Shown here: positions 47,331-61,299 of the stretch, piece by piece
Layout of the letters: each line of letters starts with the position of its first letter
Numbering within the stretch: position 1 is the stretch's first letter
Origin: Colletotrichum lupini
Taxonomy: Eukaryota; Ascomycota; Sordariomycetes; Glomerellales; Glomerellaceae
Direction: 5' to 3'
Assembly (NCBI RefSeq): GCF_023278565.1
Contig: NC_064675.1
Location: 7,502,001-7,566,000 of the forward strand
Length of the DNA: 64,000 bases
Translations under genes and position numbers: made by a program
The notes under the pieces: model-generated
The model's input: the letters and a program-made list of their open reading frames with translations, nothing else
Told to the model about the DNA's origin: nothing
Database searches by the model: none

Positions 47331-48122
47331 TCACGTCCGCCATCTTAGAACAAATTTGAGTTGATCAGAAGCCTGCGGTCCTGACCAAGGCCATAACCCA
47401 GTATCAATGCGTAAATGGCGCGCGGTTTGGGCGAGTCGTTCTCCAAATGTCCGTTCCAAGTACACCTCACTGCGGCATAAGCAGGCTTGACCCGCAATAC
47501 TAGTAGGCATAACGGTAATAATCCAATTATCATAAGGCATGGAGGCTTCCATCACGCGGTCAACGCGGTGCTGCAGGTCATACCAGGCTGCGATAACCCG
47601 ACATGAGTTGCATCTACGTGAACCCTGCGTGATACCACCTTGAAGTGTTGGGGGGAAGAGGTTCATTGCTTGGTTCGAGCGTGGGAATGGTATGCCAGGA
47701 AAACGACAGCGAAAGTCGCAATCTGGGTAGACCAGTTTTGTTCGACAGGCTGGACAGACTGGATCGGGCCTTGGGTACACATTAGTTGGCAGGAAGTCTT
47801 CAAGACCGTAATCTGAGTAATAGATTATGAACAGACAACCTTTACAAAATATGTGAGCGCACGGTAGGACGATGGCGTCCTTGGGTGAACGTGGGTGCAC
47901 ATTCGCAAAATTTTCATGGCCATGAATTGCATGCAAACGACTGACTCCATCGGAACCAGTATCCTCTGAGGAAGGTAGTCCGTCTCCAACAAGATTCATA
48001 GGCTCTCTGCAGATTGCGCACTCAAGCGTCAGTCCGTTCCACAAGCTGGGGTTTGCCGTTAAAGCCCTTCTGAGTGATTCGAAATACATCGACGATGGAG
48101 CAATGGGGTGGTTTGACGACAT
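47331..48122 (-). CDS. RING-finger protein, probable E3 ubiquitin ligase
   Basis: Intronless frame of about 263 residues from the ATG at 48122 (MSSNHPIAP). An upstream in-frame ATG at 48176 would add 18 residues; the downstream one has the better start context (CCATCATGTC). RING ligands are seen in order: CAIC near residue 35, a long loop, then CAHIFCKGC and finally CPAC, a C3HC4-type finger stretched by an insertion of about 45 residues between ligands 2 and 3. A further CNSC pair lies downstream. RING proteins bind E2 enzymes and transfer ubiquitin. The C-terminal ~100 residues have no recognised domain. No signal peptide or membrane segment. Confidence 0.72.
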   Translation of the reverse strand: MSSNHPIAPSSMYFESLRRALTANPSLWNGLTLECAICREPMNLVGDGLPSSEDTGSDGVSRLHAIHGHENFANVHPRSPKDAIVLPCAHIFCKGCLFIIYYSDYGLEDFLPTNVYPRPDPVCPACRTKLVYPDCDFRCRFPGIPFPRSNQAMNLFPPTLQGGITQGSRRCNSCRVIAAWYDLQHRVDRVMEASMPYDNWIITVMPTSIAGQACLCRSEVYLERTFGERLAQTARHLRIDTGLWPWSGPQASDQLKFVLRWRT

Positions 48123-51100
48123 GATGGAGGTGAACTTGGATTGCAAAGAATGAGATCGATTGAGGCCTGAATGCAATTATTTCTGGTAATGTCGTTGTTG
48201 AAGTCAAATCACGTATCCTGTAGACTCGGATGCCGGCCGAAATATGTAGTTGACGATGCTTTTGAATAAGTTTGTTCAAGAAAGAAATAAGAGGTCGAGG
48301 CACAATTTCCAAACTATCGATTGTCAAGCAGGTATTCGAGACAAAGCTCGAGGACAAGAGCTCTACTCAATAACTCAATTCGACCATTAAAAGAATCATT
48401 TCTTTTACCAAAAAAACAATGGCATTCTTCAATTGAGTAAACAATGAAAAGATATCGAAGAAAATCAAGAATAGGTCGTGATCAAAGCCTGCATTCCAGT
48501 GGTTGGAGGCCGTTGCTCAACTGAACTGGAGTTAGTTGTAATCAACATCGGCAAAAGGAGCCCCATTTAGAATTCGTTTTCGATGATTATTCAATGTTGC
48601 ACAGGGCTAATGTTCACCTGATGAGCTCGTCTGGACTCTTCTGTGATCCTGGTACAACATCTGTGAGTAAAATCGAAAAATCACGAGAGTTCATGTCCAT
48701 CTATCTAGGGGTCAAATTCGTCATCGTTACTAAGATATCGATAATGAGCTAGCCGCCAAGACCAAAGTCTTCCAGAGTCCTCTGTCTCTGGTCAATATCG
48801 GAGGCTGTTGAGGTGTCTTTGGTCGGACATGGGGGCTTGAAGTCCACAATTAGTATCAGTGTTCCTTTCAATTGGCTGCAGAAACTTTTCAAGACTTGAC
48901 CCGCGAACATCTCGAGTCATTTTCTGGGGCACTGAGCCCTTTGTGACGTTTCTCGAGGATATCTAGATCTTGATTGAACAAAATACATTGTTTCGCCTGT
49001 CGACACAAGTCAGACTCTGGCAAAAGTCTCTGCTGCGTTAATCACTGAATCAGGAGGCGTTCCCTTTTTCCTGTAACATCTTACGCAAATAATAGCATTA
49101 ATTCCAGCTTCCAGAGCAGACAGATTTCGTAAGACCTGGAGCCTGAAGCTATACAGGTAGGTGTCTGAGAGCTTTCTGGTTTCCAAATACCATTGTCAAC
49201 CATTACCAACGAGCTAATGTGTTCTTCAATCTACATTGACGGGCTGGTTGTTTAGACCAGATTCTGAGGCCTAGATCAGCACTGCATTCCGAGGTGATAT
49301 CTCGAGAATTATTGAGCTGACGCAAACGAGATGTGATATTCCAGGCGACTGCTTCTAGGCTCATATTACTGAATCACTTCTTGCTACATAATTCAGTTGC
49401 TATGTCTCGCTCAGCTCCTTAGGCTCCAGTTTGCTAGCAGTGAAAGCCCTTCCCGCCATGATAATGCAACTGCGAAGATGTTAAGGTTCTCTGATGTATC
49501 TTTCAGGAGTTTTTCACTCAATAAGCCCAGGTTCATTTCTCGTCTACTACCAGCCTTCGTGCGATTATCGACCAAGTAATATATGTTTGGCTGCTAACGG
49601 CATCGACAAACTCAAATGTCAGGGCTCTATATGTGGCTGATGGTGAGCCCGCACAAGTTTCATAATCCCTACCAGGCGACCAACCGAAACGGTACGTGGG
49701 GGGTTCGGGAGAGGGTGACAGATCATGCATGCTGGACCACTATACTCATGATAAAATTGCGATTATTACCTCCCGTTCATTTTTAATGTTGGCACTTCAT
49801 GTCCCGCCTCCATTTCGTGAGATGGAAAGGTTTGGTGTCAGTGTCAATCGAGACAGTGACCTTGCCACGGCATCCCCAAGCTATTTCGCATGTGATGTAT
49901 CTACATATGTTGAGTGGGATATCACTATCTGCAAGCCGTCTAGATAATTCGAAGAAGCTATGAGAACCAAACTAACAGTCGGGGGTGGAATGTCTTCATC
50001 GCATAATTCTCGATATTTCTCATCGTAGCTCCAAAGTTGCTGACTCTCGAACATCGCACACCTTGTCCGTACTCGAGGTGACTTTGTTGGGCCACATTAT
50101 GACAAAAATATCGTGTGTTAATTGCGGTAACAAGTCTATGGGATATTAATAATCGGTGATCTTTTACTTGATTCTCATTTTCGGGGAAGCCCGACAGGTG
50201 GGTATTGTGGGTGACCGAAGCGACCGGAGGGCCACAATATTTTGGAGTCTTAGCAGGATGGACCAACTATTACCACCCTCCCCTCACTGAGTAATACTTT
50301 CAGAGATTCGCAGGATCCGCATAGAGACGAGGCAAATCAGTTGTATACATGTATGTCAGTCAACGCAATATCAGGACATGGAACATCTCTCAACGAAGGC
50401 ATTCTTCCGCCAAAACACGCGGCTTGGCTGTTTCCCGAGTAGCTCGGAATGCGGAATAGCCCCAATGGATGAGATTTTTATCAAGCAGTGCTTTGGAATC
50501 ATCTATGTCTACCGGCACGGTTGACCCCTACCTTACTTCATGGCTTGACCTGTCGGATAACAAGAAACAAAGATATCCAATTAGAATCACGGTAAAAGCT
50601 GCCATATTGCTAAAGTCAGCCTTGGGTTGAATGCGACGTAAGCTATCGGATGTTTGGTTCATGAGTCGTCGTGTTCGTCCCATCCGCGCCTCCTTTAATG
50701 TTCTATGCGGGAGGGGCATTTCCTTCTAGAACCCGGTCAGGGAGGTCTCGCGAGGTCCGTAGAGACGTTGACATACAAGTACATGCAAACGCGTCAGTGA
50801 TAGGACTTCCGGTGGGACCGGGCCAGAGCCTCGGTGTCAGTAGGGGTAGGGACGCGGCCCGGTAGGCTGAGTCGGACGAAGCGGGTATTGTGGGCCTGTT
50901 CTCCCACCTCCCGAGCGCAACATCACCCACGTTCCGGGCAGAAAACTTGCCCTCTTTCCCCTTGAATCCCGGGGATGTACGGATCATTCACGTAGATTTC
51001 TCATGCTAAGCTACGACCACACTCTGTTCCTGGAACGATGGGTGCAAAATCCCGTAGACCAGATGAGCCTGTTCAACCAGATTCAAGGGATTACGAATAT

Positions 51101-51432
51101 GGATCCTGGTTCTCCGACCTAAATCCACTCTATCGGGACGGCCTAGTCGAGGCGCAGAGTAGTCGTAATGGGAGCTCATGCGAAAAGGGATGCCAAGTTG
51201 TGGGTAACGAGAAAATCATGATGAAGTTCAGAGTGAAGACACACATATAAAGCAAAGCTGCTATTACCGCAATAGAGGAGATTCTTAATCGTCAGAAGCA
51301 GCAACAAAACCTCATCCAGACCTTCACTAAGACTACTTTCCAAGCTTTTCCGCTCAATTACATCGAGATCTCTCTCCTTCTCTCTCTCTAACCACGTCTT
51401 GGCTTTGACTTACACACATCATACACGACAAG
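48123..51432. other. Large gene-free interval
   Basis: About 3.3 kb of GC-normal DNA. No frame longer than about 110 codons has a recognisable motif, and neither LTR, TIR nor RIP pattern is evident. The last 150 bp are CT-rich (TCTCTCTCC runs near 51370-51390), a common core-promoter feature of highly expressed fungal genes, directly before the dioxygenase-like gene. Confidence 0.4.
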
Positions 51433-52496
51433 ATGAAGTTTACTACTCTCGCTCTCGCTGCTCTCTCTTTGGCCGCCACCGAGGTCATTGCTCACCCTGA
51501 GAAGCTGACCAAGGAGAACGCAAAGAAAGAGGCAGCTCTTGCTGGTCGTTCAACCAACAAGTGCGCTGCTGCAATCGAGAAGCGCAAGGCTGAAATCATT
51601 GCCAAGCGCTCTCAGCGCCTCTATGAGCGCCGCGTCGAGAATGGCGACATTCTTCCAAACGTCCACGGCATGTCTAAGCGCAACACCCTACAATACACCA
51701 GCATCCAGAACAACACCTGTCTCCTGGCCCCCGAAACTATTTTTATCCCTACGGCGTGGACGGCGAGTTGGTCCGTCACGACCTCCGCGAAACTCAGTCC
51801 GGCATTGATTTCTATCTCGACATAGGAATCATTGATGTCGAGACCTGCGAGCCGCTCGAGGGTGCCTCGGCCTCTATCTGGGCCTGCAATGCGACTGGCT
51901 CATATGCTTCCTTCACTGGCATTGACCCCGACACCTCTGAGTTGCTTGATGGCTGGAGCAAGCGATCTGATGGCACTACCGACGATGAGACTTTCCTCCG
52001 CGGCATTCAAGTCTCCGATGAGGCTGGTATGATCGAGTTTCTTACCAAGTTTCCCGGCTACTACACTTCTCGCTCTACCCACATCCACGTGGCTGTTCAA
52101 GCCAACGCCTCCGACGGTGTTGGTTTCAGCCAGAGCGCACTTCAGCACGTCGGACAGCTCTTCTTCGAGGAAGACCTCCTTTCCCAGGTCTACGCCGTTA
52201 GCCCCTACTCCGCCCACCTCGAGACCTTGAACCGCACCACCAATGCCGAGGACTCTGTCCTGTCCAGCGCTAGCGAGGACGGCTATAGCCCCTTCATCAG
52301 CGTCTCTCTTCTTGGAGACACCGTTGAGGACGGTCTCGTTGGCTACATCACCATCGGTGTCAACTCTACCGGTGACAGCATCGCTACCACTGGCACCGAT
52401 GTGAACCCTCAAGGCTGGATCCCCACTGTTTCTGTGGGAACAGAAAAGATGGCGCAGGCTACTGCCGCTGACCGTGCTGCCGGTTACACTTCTTAA
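51433..52496 (+). pseudogene. Secreted intradiol ring-cleavage dioxygenase-like gene with a 1-bp frameshift
   Basis: N-terminal part: signal peptide of about 20 residues (TLALAALSLAATEVIA), then a Lys/Arg-rich segment with two KR sites and the CLLAPET start of the domain. The frame then breaks. From about 51745 the domain continues in the +1-shifted frame with PYGVDGELVRHDLRE, DIGIIDVETCEPL, WACNATGSY, FPGYYTSRSTHIHV and a Ser/Thr-rich tail, ending at 52496. The HIHV and the paired tyrosines are the non-heme iron ligand regions of this family. One extra base in the T5 run (51740-51744) would restore about 354 residues. No intron with acceptable borders explains the shift. It is either a true inactivation or a homopolymer sequencing error. 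Extracellular aromatic-ring oxidation is the inferred role. Confidence 0.82.
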
Positions 52497-52683
52497 GCGA
52501 ACAGTAATATTCGGATTCGCCGTTGTTGATCATGGAGCATTGCATGGCGGGATAGGAAAATGGTAGCATAGCATGGCGTTTTAACATAGATGGTTGTTTG
52601 CAATAGATTTCATTTCATTCCACACACTCTCCATTACTTCCTTCTTAAAGCAGATTGAGTGGACTTTCAAATGTGCAAGTGAT

Positions 52684-53403
52684 TCATGGAAACCAGGAGT
52701 ATGGTTCTCGGATCATTCCCCAGATCATATGAGGACGATGCTCCCCAAATTTGGTCAAGTCAGCGCGGTGTACTTCGATATCATCAAAGCCGACTTTTTG
52801 GTAAAGAGAGTGGCCAGCCTCTGTTGCCTCAAGATATATCGGAACTTCTAATCGGAGTGATTCCTGGATCCCGAAGGCCAGGAGATGTTGCCCCACGCCG
52901 CGATGTTGATACAGGGGTTCTGTCACCAAGATATGAAGGTCTGCCATCACTTAGCATTAGGGAAGCTAGTCCTTTTCAGACTTGACGATATGGAAAGACG
53001 ACTCACAAACGCACGGCTTGTAGGCCATGAGACGGTCTCTCATTAAGCCCACGCCTCCAAACACCAAGCTGCAAGCCTCCTCATTGCAACCTTTGCCCCA
53101 AGAATGCAGTTTCCCTGTGCTCAAAGGCATGCCATGTTCGTAGACATGCCATTTGGCAAACCCAACGATTGCGCAATCACCTCTTCGCTCCGTGTCTACT
53201 GCCACGAACATTCGAACGGTCGGGTCGTCTCGAAGCTGCATGATCAAGTCGGTGGTACGAAGCCCTAAGAACCCATCTTTCGGGACGTGACCGGGAAACA
53301 TAATTTTAGTGAATGGGCTTTTGCCAAAAGCTACGTGCCCGACCTCTGCGCATCGCTTGAGGTCGCTCTCGAGCGCAGTTCGAATCTCTATAGGCATGAT
53401 CAT
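52684..53403 (-). CDS. GNAT-family N-acetyltransferase
   Basis: Two exons, 53007-53403 and 52684-52940, separated by a 66-bp intron with consensus GTGAGT donor, CCCTAAT branch-like site and GGCAG acceptor. The product is 217 residues. The N-terminal half begins IEIRTALESDL, the usual first strand and helix of the GNAT fold. The second exon begins LHILVTEPLYQHRGVGQHLL, which contains the acetyl-CoA-binding motif A (Q/R-x-x-G-x-G/A) at QHRGVG, followed by YLEATEAGHSLYQKVGF, very typical of fungal GNAT proteins of unknown substrate. Probably cytosolic. Unspliced, the two halves appear as separate short frames. It is convergent with the dioxygenase-like gene. Confidence 0.88.
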
Positions 53404-53679
53404 AAGATGTTGTCGGTGATGATATAGGACTGGGCGAGTTTACGAGCTCATCAGTGCAAGTGGGATACCGAGGAACTAAAGCACCATCGCAAGCATGACG
53501 TTAAATAATTTGTGGAGCAAGCGAACTCAATGATGCACGCCAGCATATCTCTTATGGACGCAAGACAAAGTTGAGGAATCATGAATCTGTGCACAAAACA
53601 AAGTTTAGACGGAGCCTGGAATGAGCACTTCCCGAAAAGGAAGCGCCGTTTAGTTAGCGAACGATTGGGGTGGCGAAGG

Positions 53680-53852
53680 TGTCACGTAACAGGGATAGTA
53701 ATCGCACCTTATAAAGTGCCCGTTACGTACTAAACCACATATCTATTTTAAATATCGTATATATAGACCTTTTTTTTTTTTTTCTATTTTAATAGTTAAG
53801 CTATTTTTATTATACTCCGTATACCTATTACTATGTATTATAACTCGTAATA
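53680..53852 (+). repeat. 5' LTR of element D (173 bp)
   Basis: Starts TGTCACGTAACAGGGATAG and ends ACTCGTAATA. It contains a run of 14-15 T near 53770 and keeps several CpA sites, so it is less mutated than the right LTR. Confidence 0.88.
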
Positions 53853-56800
53853 ATTATAAGCCTAGCTCTTAATTAAGACCTTATATTATAATAATATACT
53901 TATTAATATGATTTTTATAATCTTTTTAAAATAATTAACTTATTTATACTTATTTTAGCCTAAGCTAAATTAACTAGTTACGATAGTTAGATTAAATAAT
54001 TTAACGTACTTCGTATTATAAATAAGAGTATTAAGGTTTAAAAATACGTTAACTTAGATATTCTAAATTCTAACGTATTTTTTAACCCCTCTATAGTACT
54101 TATTTTACCCTTAGAATTCGAATAATTAGTTATAACTCGTAATAAAAAAGAATTACGAGCTTACTAAGCCCGTTATAAAGCGTTTAAAAATAACAAAAAA
54201 AACTAAAAAATCCTTTATTAATAACTTCTAAATATAACTCTTAGTACGAACTTTTTAACTTTTTTAAGTATAAGTAATTTATAGAACTAAGCTAGGTTTT
54301 TTTTTATAAAGCTAGCTATGCTACTTATTTTATATAAATAAATCTATTTTTATATTATATTTATAAAGAGCATCTATATACTCGAGAGTATTTAAAAATA
54401 ATAAGAGCTCAATACTAAATATAAATAACTTATAGTTTATAAATATAATATTATTAATATATATATTAAAGTCCTTATTTAGTAATTAATAAAATTAGTT
54501 AACGCTATATTATACGAATACGTATTTTAAAAAGTTATTAAGAACGGTACTAAGTTTAGTATATAGCGAATTATTAAATATTTGAAATAAGAATTTCCGC
54601 CCCCCGAACTAATAATAAAGAATATAATTCGAGAGGAGTATTAATAAGCCCTTAATAAAGCGAGGACCGGAACTAACCCCTAATACTAATATAAAGAGTA
54701 GTAATCTATTTATTTCTAAGCTAAAATATATAATATTTTAAAAATTAGTAAAGAGATCGCTATACTTAACTTCTTAATTATAATTAAGTTTAGACTTAAC
54801 CCTATATAGGGCTAACGTATATATAAGACTTTTAATAAATTAATAGCTTTCGGAACGTATACGAGGACCCTCGAGGAGATTATATATATATTTAGCTTAG
54901 TAACCTAGGACGTATATACTAAACGATTTTTAAATTAAAGAGGAGCTTATTTTATTTCTATTAAACGCTCTAACTTAGTTAATAATATAAATAATAAAAG
55001 TAACGTTATATACTTTTATAATTACGTATATTTATAATACCCTATAGCGTACTAAAAATTAAAATAAGTATTTATAAGTTAAAATATTAGTAAGTTATTA
55101 ATACGAATATTAAAGAGCTATATAAAAAAAGTCTCTATTATTATTAAATTAAATAAGTAGAAATTACTCTATAATAAGCTTAAAAAAACTAATTAACTAA
55201 AGAATAATAAAACCCCTAAGAGACCTAGGTTTTTAAAAAGATCTTCTAATTAATTTATAACGAGCTTATTAATAAACTAAGACGAGGGCTATGTAATCGC
55301 TATATTTATAAAGAGTTAGGACTTAAAAATAAACATAATCTTTAGTATCCTTATAAATAATACTTACCCCTTTTTTTAAAATACGGTAATAAATAGTTAT
55401 AAAATAATATATTTAGTTAACAATAAGAGCCTACTTAAACCCGAGAGTTATATATTATTAAGTAATAAAGACTATATTAAATTAAGAACTACTATACTAC
55501 TTATTACTATATATAATACTCGTATTATAAAGGGCGTCTTAAATAGACCTAAAAAAAAAGGAATTTACGATTTAAAGCTTTAAAACGTCGCTTATATTAA
55601 AGGATTTTATATTAATATAATTTTAAAAACTTTACTAAATAGAAGCGCACTTTAATATTATAGTCTAAATTATATTTTATAATAAGGAACGCTTTATAAG
55701 AGTATTATTAAAAAGTAGCTTATTTAAAAGAATAACTTAGTCTTTTTTAAATATAAGCTCCTCTAATCCTATTCTTTTTTTATAAACTTTAAGCGTATTT
55801 TATAAAGCTTAGTTAGTATTATATTACTAGTTAGCTATAAAAAATTCTATTACTTATATTAACATATTTATAAAAAGTTTAATAGCGCGCTCCTTTAGTA
55901 CTTTAAAATAAGTTATCTCGGACCTAATACTCTTTATTAATTATTATATAAAACTCGAGGTATATATATTAAACCTCTATTATAAGTTAAGTATAAAATA
56001 TATATATTATCTAAAGCTAAAATAGTAATTTTAAAAGAACTACCCTTAAAAAGAGCCTTATAGCTATAGTACTATATATATTAAGATCTCTTTTATTTCG
56101 AACTATTTCTTAGTAAATAATAATATATACTTATAGCTTTTAACGAATATAATAAGTAGCTTAAGGGGTTCTTTTTAAAAACTAAAATAAAAAAAGAAGT
56201 ACTTTTTATATTATAGAGCCTCGAAGTAGCGATTTATTATTAAAAAAGGACTCTAATCTACTTATTTAAAAATAATAATAAGACTACTCTTTTAATTATA
56301 AACGTTAAATACGTATATAAAACGTAATATAGCGAGCTAAGAATTAAAATAGAACTTCTATTTCTATATATAAAAGAACTTATAAATAATGCTAAAAAAG
56401 TAAATTAACTTATAATTACTAAAGTTTATAAAATATACCTTTTTATAAACCTTTTTACGAATTTATAAAATAAAATAATATTAATAATAATTTTTATTTA
56501 TAATATTACCTTACGGGAGGCTAATAAAAGAGATTTGCTTATTATAATAAAAATTAATTAATAAAAGTAGTATTAATACTAATAATAAACGGGTTACTAA
56601 GTATAGGATTTTAAACTAATTACCTCGTATTTTAATAGCCTCTACGTATATAATTACTAAGTATACCCTTTTTATAAAAATCGTAAAAGGGGTATATATT
56701 AAAAAGAGTTTAAAGTACTTTTTTATAAATATATAAAATACTTAGTTAGATATATATTAAAAATATATAACCTATATAAGGTCTAAATACCCGCGCTTAA

Positions 56801-59800
56801 GTAAATATTTATTATAAAAAATATTAAGTTTAATAAAAAAGTCTTTTATAATCCCGTATACGAGGAGTAAGCTATTATAAATAAGTAAATAAATTTAGTA
56901 ATCTAAGAAATATAAGAACTTTTTAATATTAATAATAAGTTAGTTCGAGTACTTAAGGAAGTAAATTTAGACTTTAAAAATACTAATATTTAAAATAACT
57001 TTATAATTAAAAATAGTATTATTATTAGATTTTTAACTATTTAGGGCGCTAAGTAATTAATAAACGTACTCTAGGGTATGGTAAATAAGGCTAAAGAGGC
57101 TAATATAGTTTTATTATTATTATTAACCCCTAAAATAACCCCCTTATATAAGCTTAAGAATAGGAATAAAAAAAGGGATATAATAACCGGGTTATAAATA
57201 GCTCTACGTAGTTTATAATCCTCTTTATAAGCGCTTATATATATTATAGAGGTTCTTAAGCTTTTAATTTTTAATAGCTCTTAATAAAACGCTAAAATAC
57301 GTAATAAACGAAGTACTAATTATAAAAAAGTAATTCTTAATACTAAAATCGACGTTAATAAAGAACCCTTATAATAAACCTCTATTATTATATAAAAATA
57401 GAGCTTATAAAAACCGCCTTATTAAGTACTAAGTAAAGCTTTATTAAGTCCTAAATATTTAAACCGGGCCCGTAGACTTTTATAATATTTTAATAATAAT
57501 ATTTTCGTAACGCTCTTATATTTAAATATAGGAAATAGTAATTATTATAACCGTCTTTAGGATTATTTTATTTTTATTTTTATACTTAATTAATAAAAAG
57601 TTATAAAGGAAAGTAATATAGGATATATAATACTTTATTAAGTAGTAAAAAGAGTAGTTTATAAGACCTACTTAGAGCGCTTTAAAAGAGTTTAAAAACT
57701 ACGACTTATTAAAATTAATTTCTAAAGCTTACTAAAGAATTTTAGTAATATTAAATATCTTTTATTATAATTATAAAAGCTACTTGGGGATATTATAAAT
57801 ATAAAAATAAAAAAGCTAAGGGATATTAATATATAAGAAGAGATCGACTGTAATTTTAAATAAGGGATCCTATTTTTATTAAAATAAGTATATATTTATA
57901 AATATAACGTTAATAACGAAGTTAGTAAAGTAAAGGTATATATATATATAAGGGGGGATATATAACTACTTAATTTTTTATAAAATACGTACGCTTCGAC
58001 GCTCGCTATAAAAACCTTTAGGCTTATAATAATAATAACTACCTAATTCGACTTTAAAATAGACTAATATAATATTATTAACGTATTCTTTAACGCGCCT
58101 TTTAAGAATAATAAGCTAATAATTATTAAACCCCTAAAAGGATATAAAGTTATTAATAAAATAAGTAAGCTTTAACGCGCTTTATATAACTTCTAAAACC
58201 CGCTAATTCTTTAGTTCTAAACTTTTATTTCTATACTTCGTAATATAAATATAATATATAATTACGAAGAGATTTATATTTACTAAACTATAAATAGAAA
58301 AGTAATATTAGTATTCTACGTCGACGACTTTATTATTTTATACTATTAAAATAACTAAAAAGTAGCTTAGGGGATCGTTAATAATATAAAAGAATATATT
58401 AACTTTAAAAAAAATAAACTAATTAATTACTTTTTTAGAGTACGGATTTTATAAAACCGTACTATTTATAAAGTTTATTTTATTTATAATATATATATCG
58501 AGCGAGTTACTAAGCGCTTTAACTTTATAAATTTATTATATTTAGCTACCCCTCTTTTTTAAAAAGAGTTTAAACTAAACGAGGGGTAAGTAATAAAAAA
58601 GGAAATAAAAAGCTATTAAGAAAAGGTTAGGAGTATACTTTATATAGCTATTATAATTAAACTGAATATTACTTTTACTTATTTATAATTATTACGGTTC
58701 CTAACTAACCTAAGCGTAACTTATATTGAAATAATTAATTACTATATCTAATATTTTTATATAACGAAATATTTTACGTTTTATTATAGTAGTATACTAA
58801 GTACGTAATTATTATTTTTAGCTAGAGATATTAGCTTTATAAATGATAAAGTAATATAACGATTATTTTAGGGATATATAATATTCTTTTTTAATAGCCT
58901 AATTTAATAAAAATTAGTATATTAAGCGATAGTTATAACGTTAACTACCGAAGCTAAGCTTTTTTATTTTAAAAAAATTATAAAAAAGACTATAGTTTTA
59001 AAGCGCTTTTTTGAAAATATTACCTTTAATTTAAGAAAAGTATAGTTAGTTAATTACGATAATTAGTAAACGATTTAACTTATTATAGGGGAAGGAAAAG
59101 AAATAGCTATTTAACTTCGCTATATTAATATATAAAATATATAACTAAGATAAAAATACGCTAGAAGTAGTTTTAAAGTTATTTATATATTAATAAAAAA
59201 TATATTAATAAATAGACTTATTAAAAACTTTTTATAAGCTAAGTTGAAATATTTTTACATATTTTTTAACTTTTATAATGCGCGAGAAGCTATTATAAAT
59301 AGCTAAAATAGTTAAAAATAATTAATTTAAGCTACGCTTAGAAAAACTTAATACTTAAAAGTAGATAATAAACGGAACTTAAAATGCGGCCCGGAGGCTT
59401 AAAATAAATAAAATAAAAACTTTTTATAGCCCAAAGGCCTAAACTTTTAAAATAACCTTACTTTATAGGGTATATATATATAAAAATAAGACCTAGGTTT
59501 ATATTTATTATTTAAATTCTTAGTTTATAAAGTATACGATTACTAAGAATATAATATTATTAAAAAAGAAGGTTAGTATACGTATTAAGAAACGTATTTT
59601 ATATATTTTAAAGTTTATAAAACTAAGAGTAATAGGGGTAGTAGGGGGCATAAGAGCTAAAATAATTATTAAATTAATAACTTAGGTTATAAAAGCGGGT
59701 AGCGTAATAAAAGATTAGTTATAAATAATTATAATAAGTATAAAAGAGAACTAGGGGCGCGCGTTAAAAAAGTCCTTTATATAAAAGCTAATATAGTTCT

Positions 59801-61117
59801 TATATATCTTTTAGTTATTATATATTTAGTAAACGATATTACGGAGCTTAGTAATATTTTATTAAAACTATAATTAAAAGTGCGCTTTTTAATAATAAAA
59901 AAGGATAATATATTTATAAGAAAGGGAGTATTATTTATAATAGCTTTAATAAGGGCCTAGGCTATTAGTTATAAAATAACTAATATATTAATATACCCTT
60001 TAGCTAAATAGCTATTAAAATAGCGCGTATACTAATTATTACTTTTTATAAAATAATAACTACTATCCTTAAAGTTAGTATACTAAAGGGCTATTTTAAA
60101 ATAAAATAAGTACTAAATCTCCTGTTCTTTAAAAGCCTTTCCCTTAAGCTTCTTAAGGACTAAATATACGTTAAATAAGCTTAGAATAATAAAAAGAACT
60201 ATACTTATTACGGGGAGTACCTTAGCTTCTTAGCGTTCTTTTTTATTTTTTATTACTTTTTTAAAAAGAGCTAGTTTTATATTTTTTAAACTTTAAAATA
60301 ATATTAAATATAAACTCTTAAAATAATAAATATATAATATACCCTTTTTAAAGGGCTTATTATTTAAATTAGTTTTATTTTTATTTTTAAACTCTAAGGG
60401 GGGGATAAGTAAAAGCCCGTTAGAGCTCTTATTATTATTATTATTTATTTTATTATTACTCTTATTATAGCTATTAAAAAGAGCCTCGAACTTAATAAAG
60501 TCCTTAGCGTTTTAATTAATAATTTTAATATCTTTTTAATTAAAAAAAGAGAGCTTAGTAACCGGGCCTTAATAAGTAAATAAGAAGTTATAAGGGAGGG
60601 TAATAACTTAAAAAGGCTCGTTAATATTATTACTTATTTAAACTCTTAGTAAACTATATAATATATATATAAAAAGTATTATAAAAATTGTGCGAAACTT
60701 ATTATTATTTTTAAATATATTAAATATTTATATTTAAAATAAAATTAATAAACGATTTAATAATATAAGCGCGCGCGCGTAGTAAACGGGGGTATTTATA
60801 ATAATTATAAAAAGTTAAAAAAAATTTTTAATAATAACTAAGTAACACTACGAGAATTTAAATATATATAAAGTAGCTAAGTAGCCTCGCTCTTAGTAAT
60901 TTATATATTAAAAATAATAAAATACGTACTATTCTAAGTTAGGATTCTATTTATTTTAAATAAAGGGATATATTTATAATAAACGTAGTTTAAAAGACGC
61001 GTATTCCTTATACTTATTTTTTATTTATTTATATTTAACTAAATCAGGCCTTTATAAGGGTATTTAAAGATTTTATTTTAAGTATAATAGCTCCCTAGCG
61101 GTAGTAATTAAGGGGTA

Positions 61118-61294
61118 TATTACGTAATAAGGATAGTAATCGTACTTTATAAAGTACCCGTTACGTATTAAATTACGTATCTATTTTAGATATTATATAT
61201 ATAGACCTTTTCTTTTTATCTATTTCTATTTTAATAGTTAAGCTACTTTTACTATACTCCGTATGCTTATTACTACGTGCTATAACTCGTGATA
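61118..61294 (+). repeat. 3' LTR of element D (177 bp)
   Basis: Starts TATTACGTAATAAGGATAG and ends ACTCGTGATA, followed by the gaagg target copy. It differs from the left LTR mainly by C-to-T and G-to-A. Confidence 0.88.
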
Positions 61295-61299
61295 GAAGG

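Larger units (their letters stand above)
53680..61294 (+). mobile_element. Full-length Ty1/Copia-type LTR retrotransposon D, RIP-mutated
   Basis: 7,615 bp flanked by a perfect 5-bp target duplication gaagg (53675-53679 and 61295-61299). Left LTR 53680-53852, right LTR 61118-61294, both starting TGTCACGTAAC/TATTACGTAAT and ending CTCGTAATA/CTCGTGATA. The LTR sequence is unrelated to copies A-C, so this is a second family. The interior is AT-rich and full of stops. A reverse-transcriptase core is still visible: FYVDD at 58314-58328, preceded by the remains of the RALYGL segment near 58175. RT lies in the right half, leaving room for integrase before it, the Ty1/Copia order. A short purine run precedes the right LTR. 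Confidence 0.88.
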
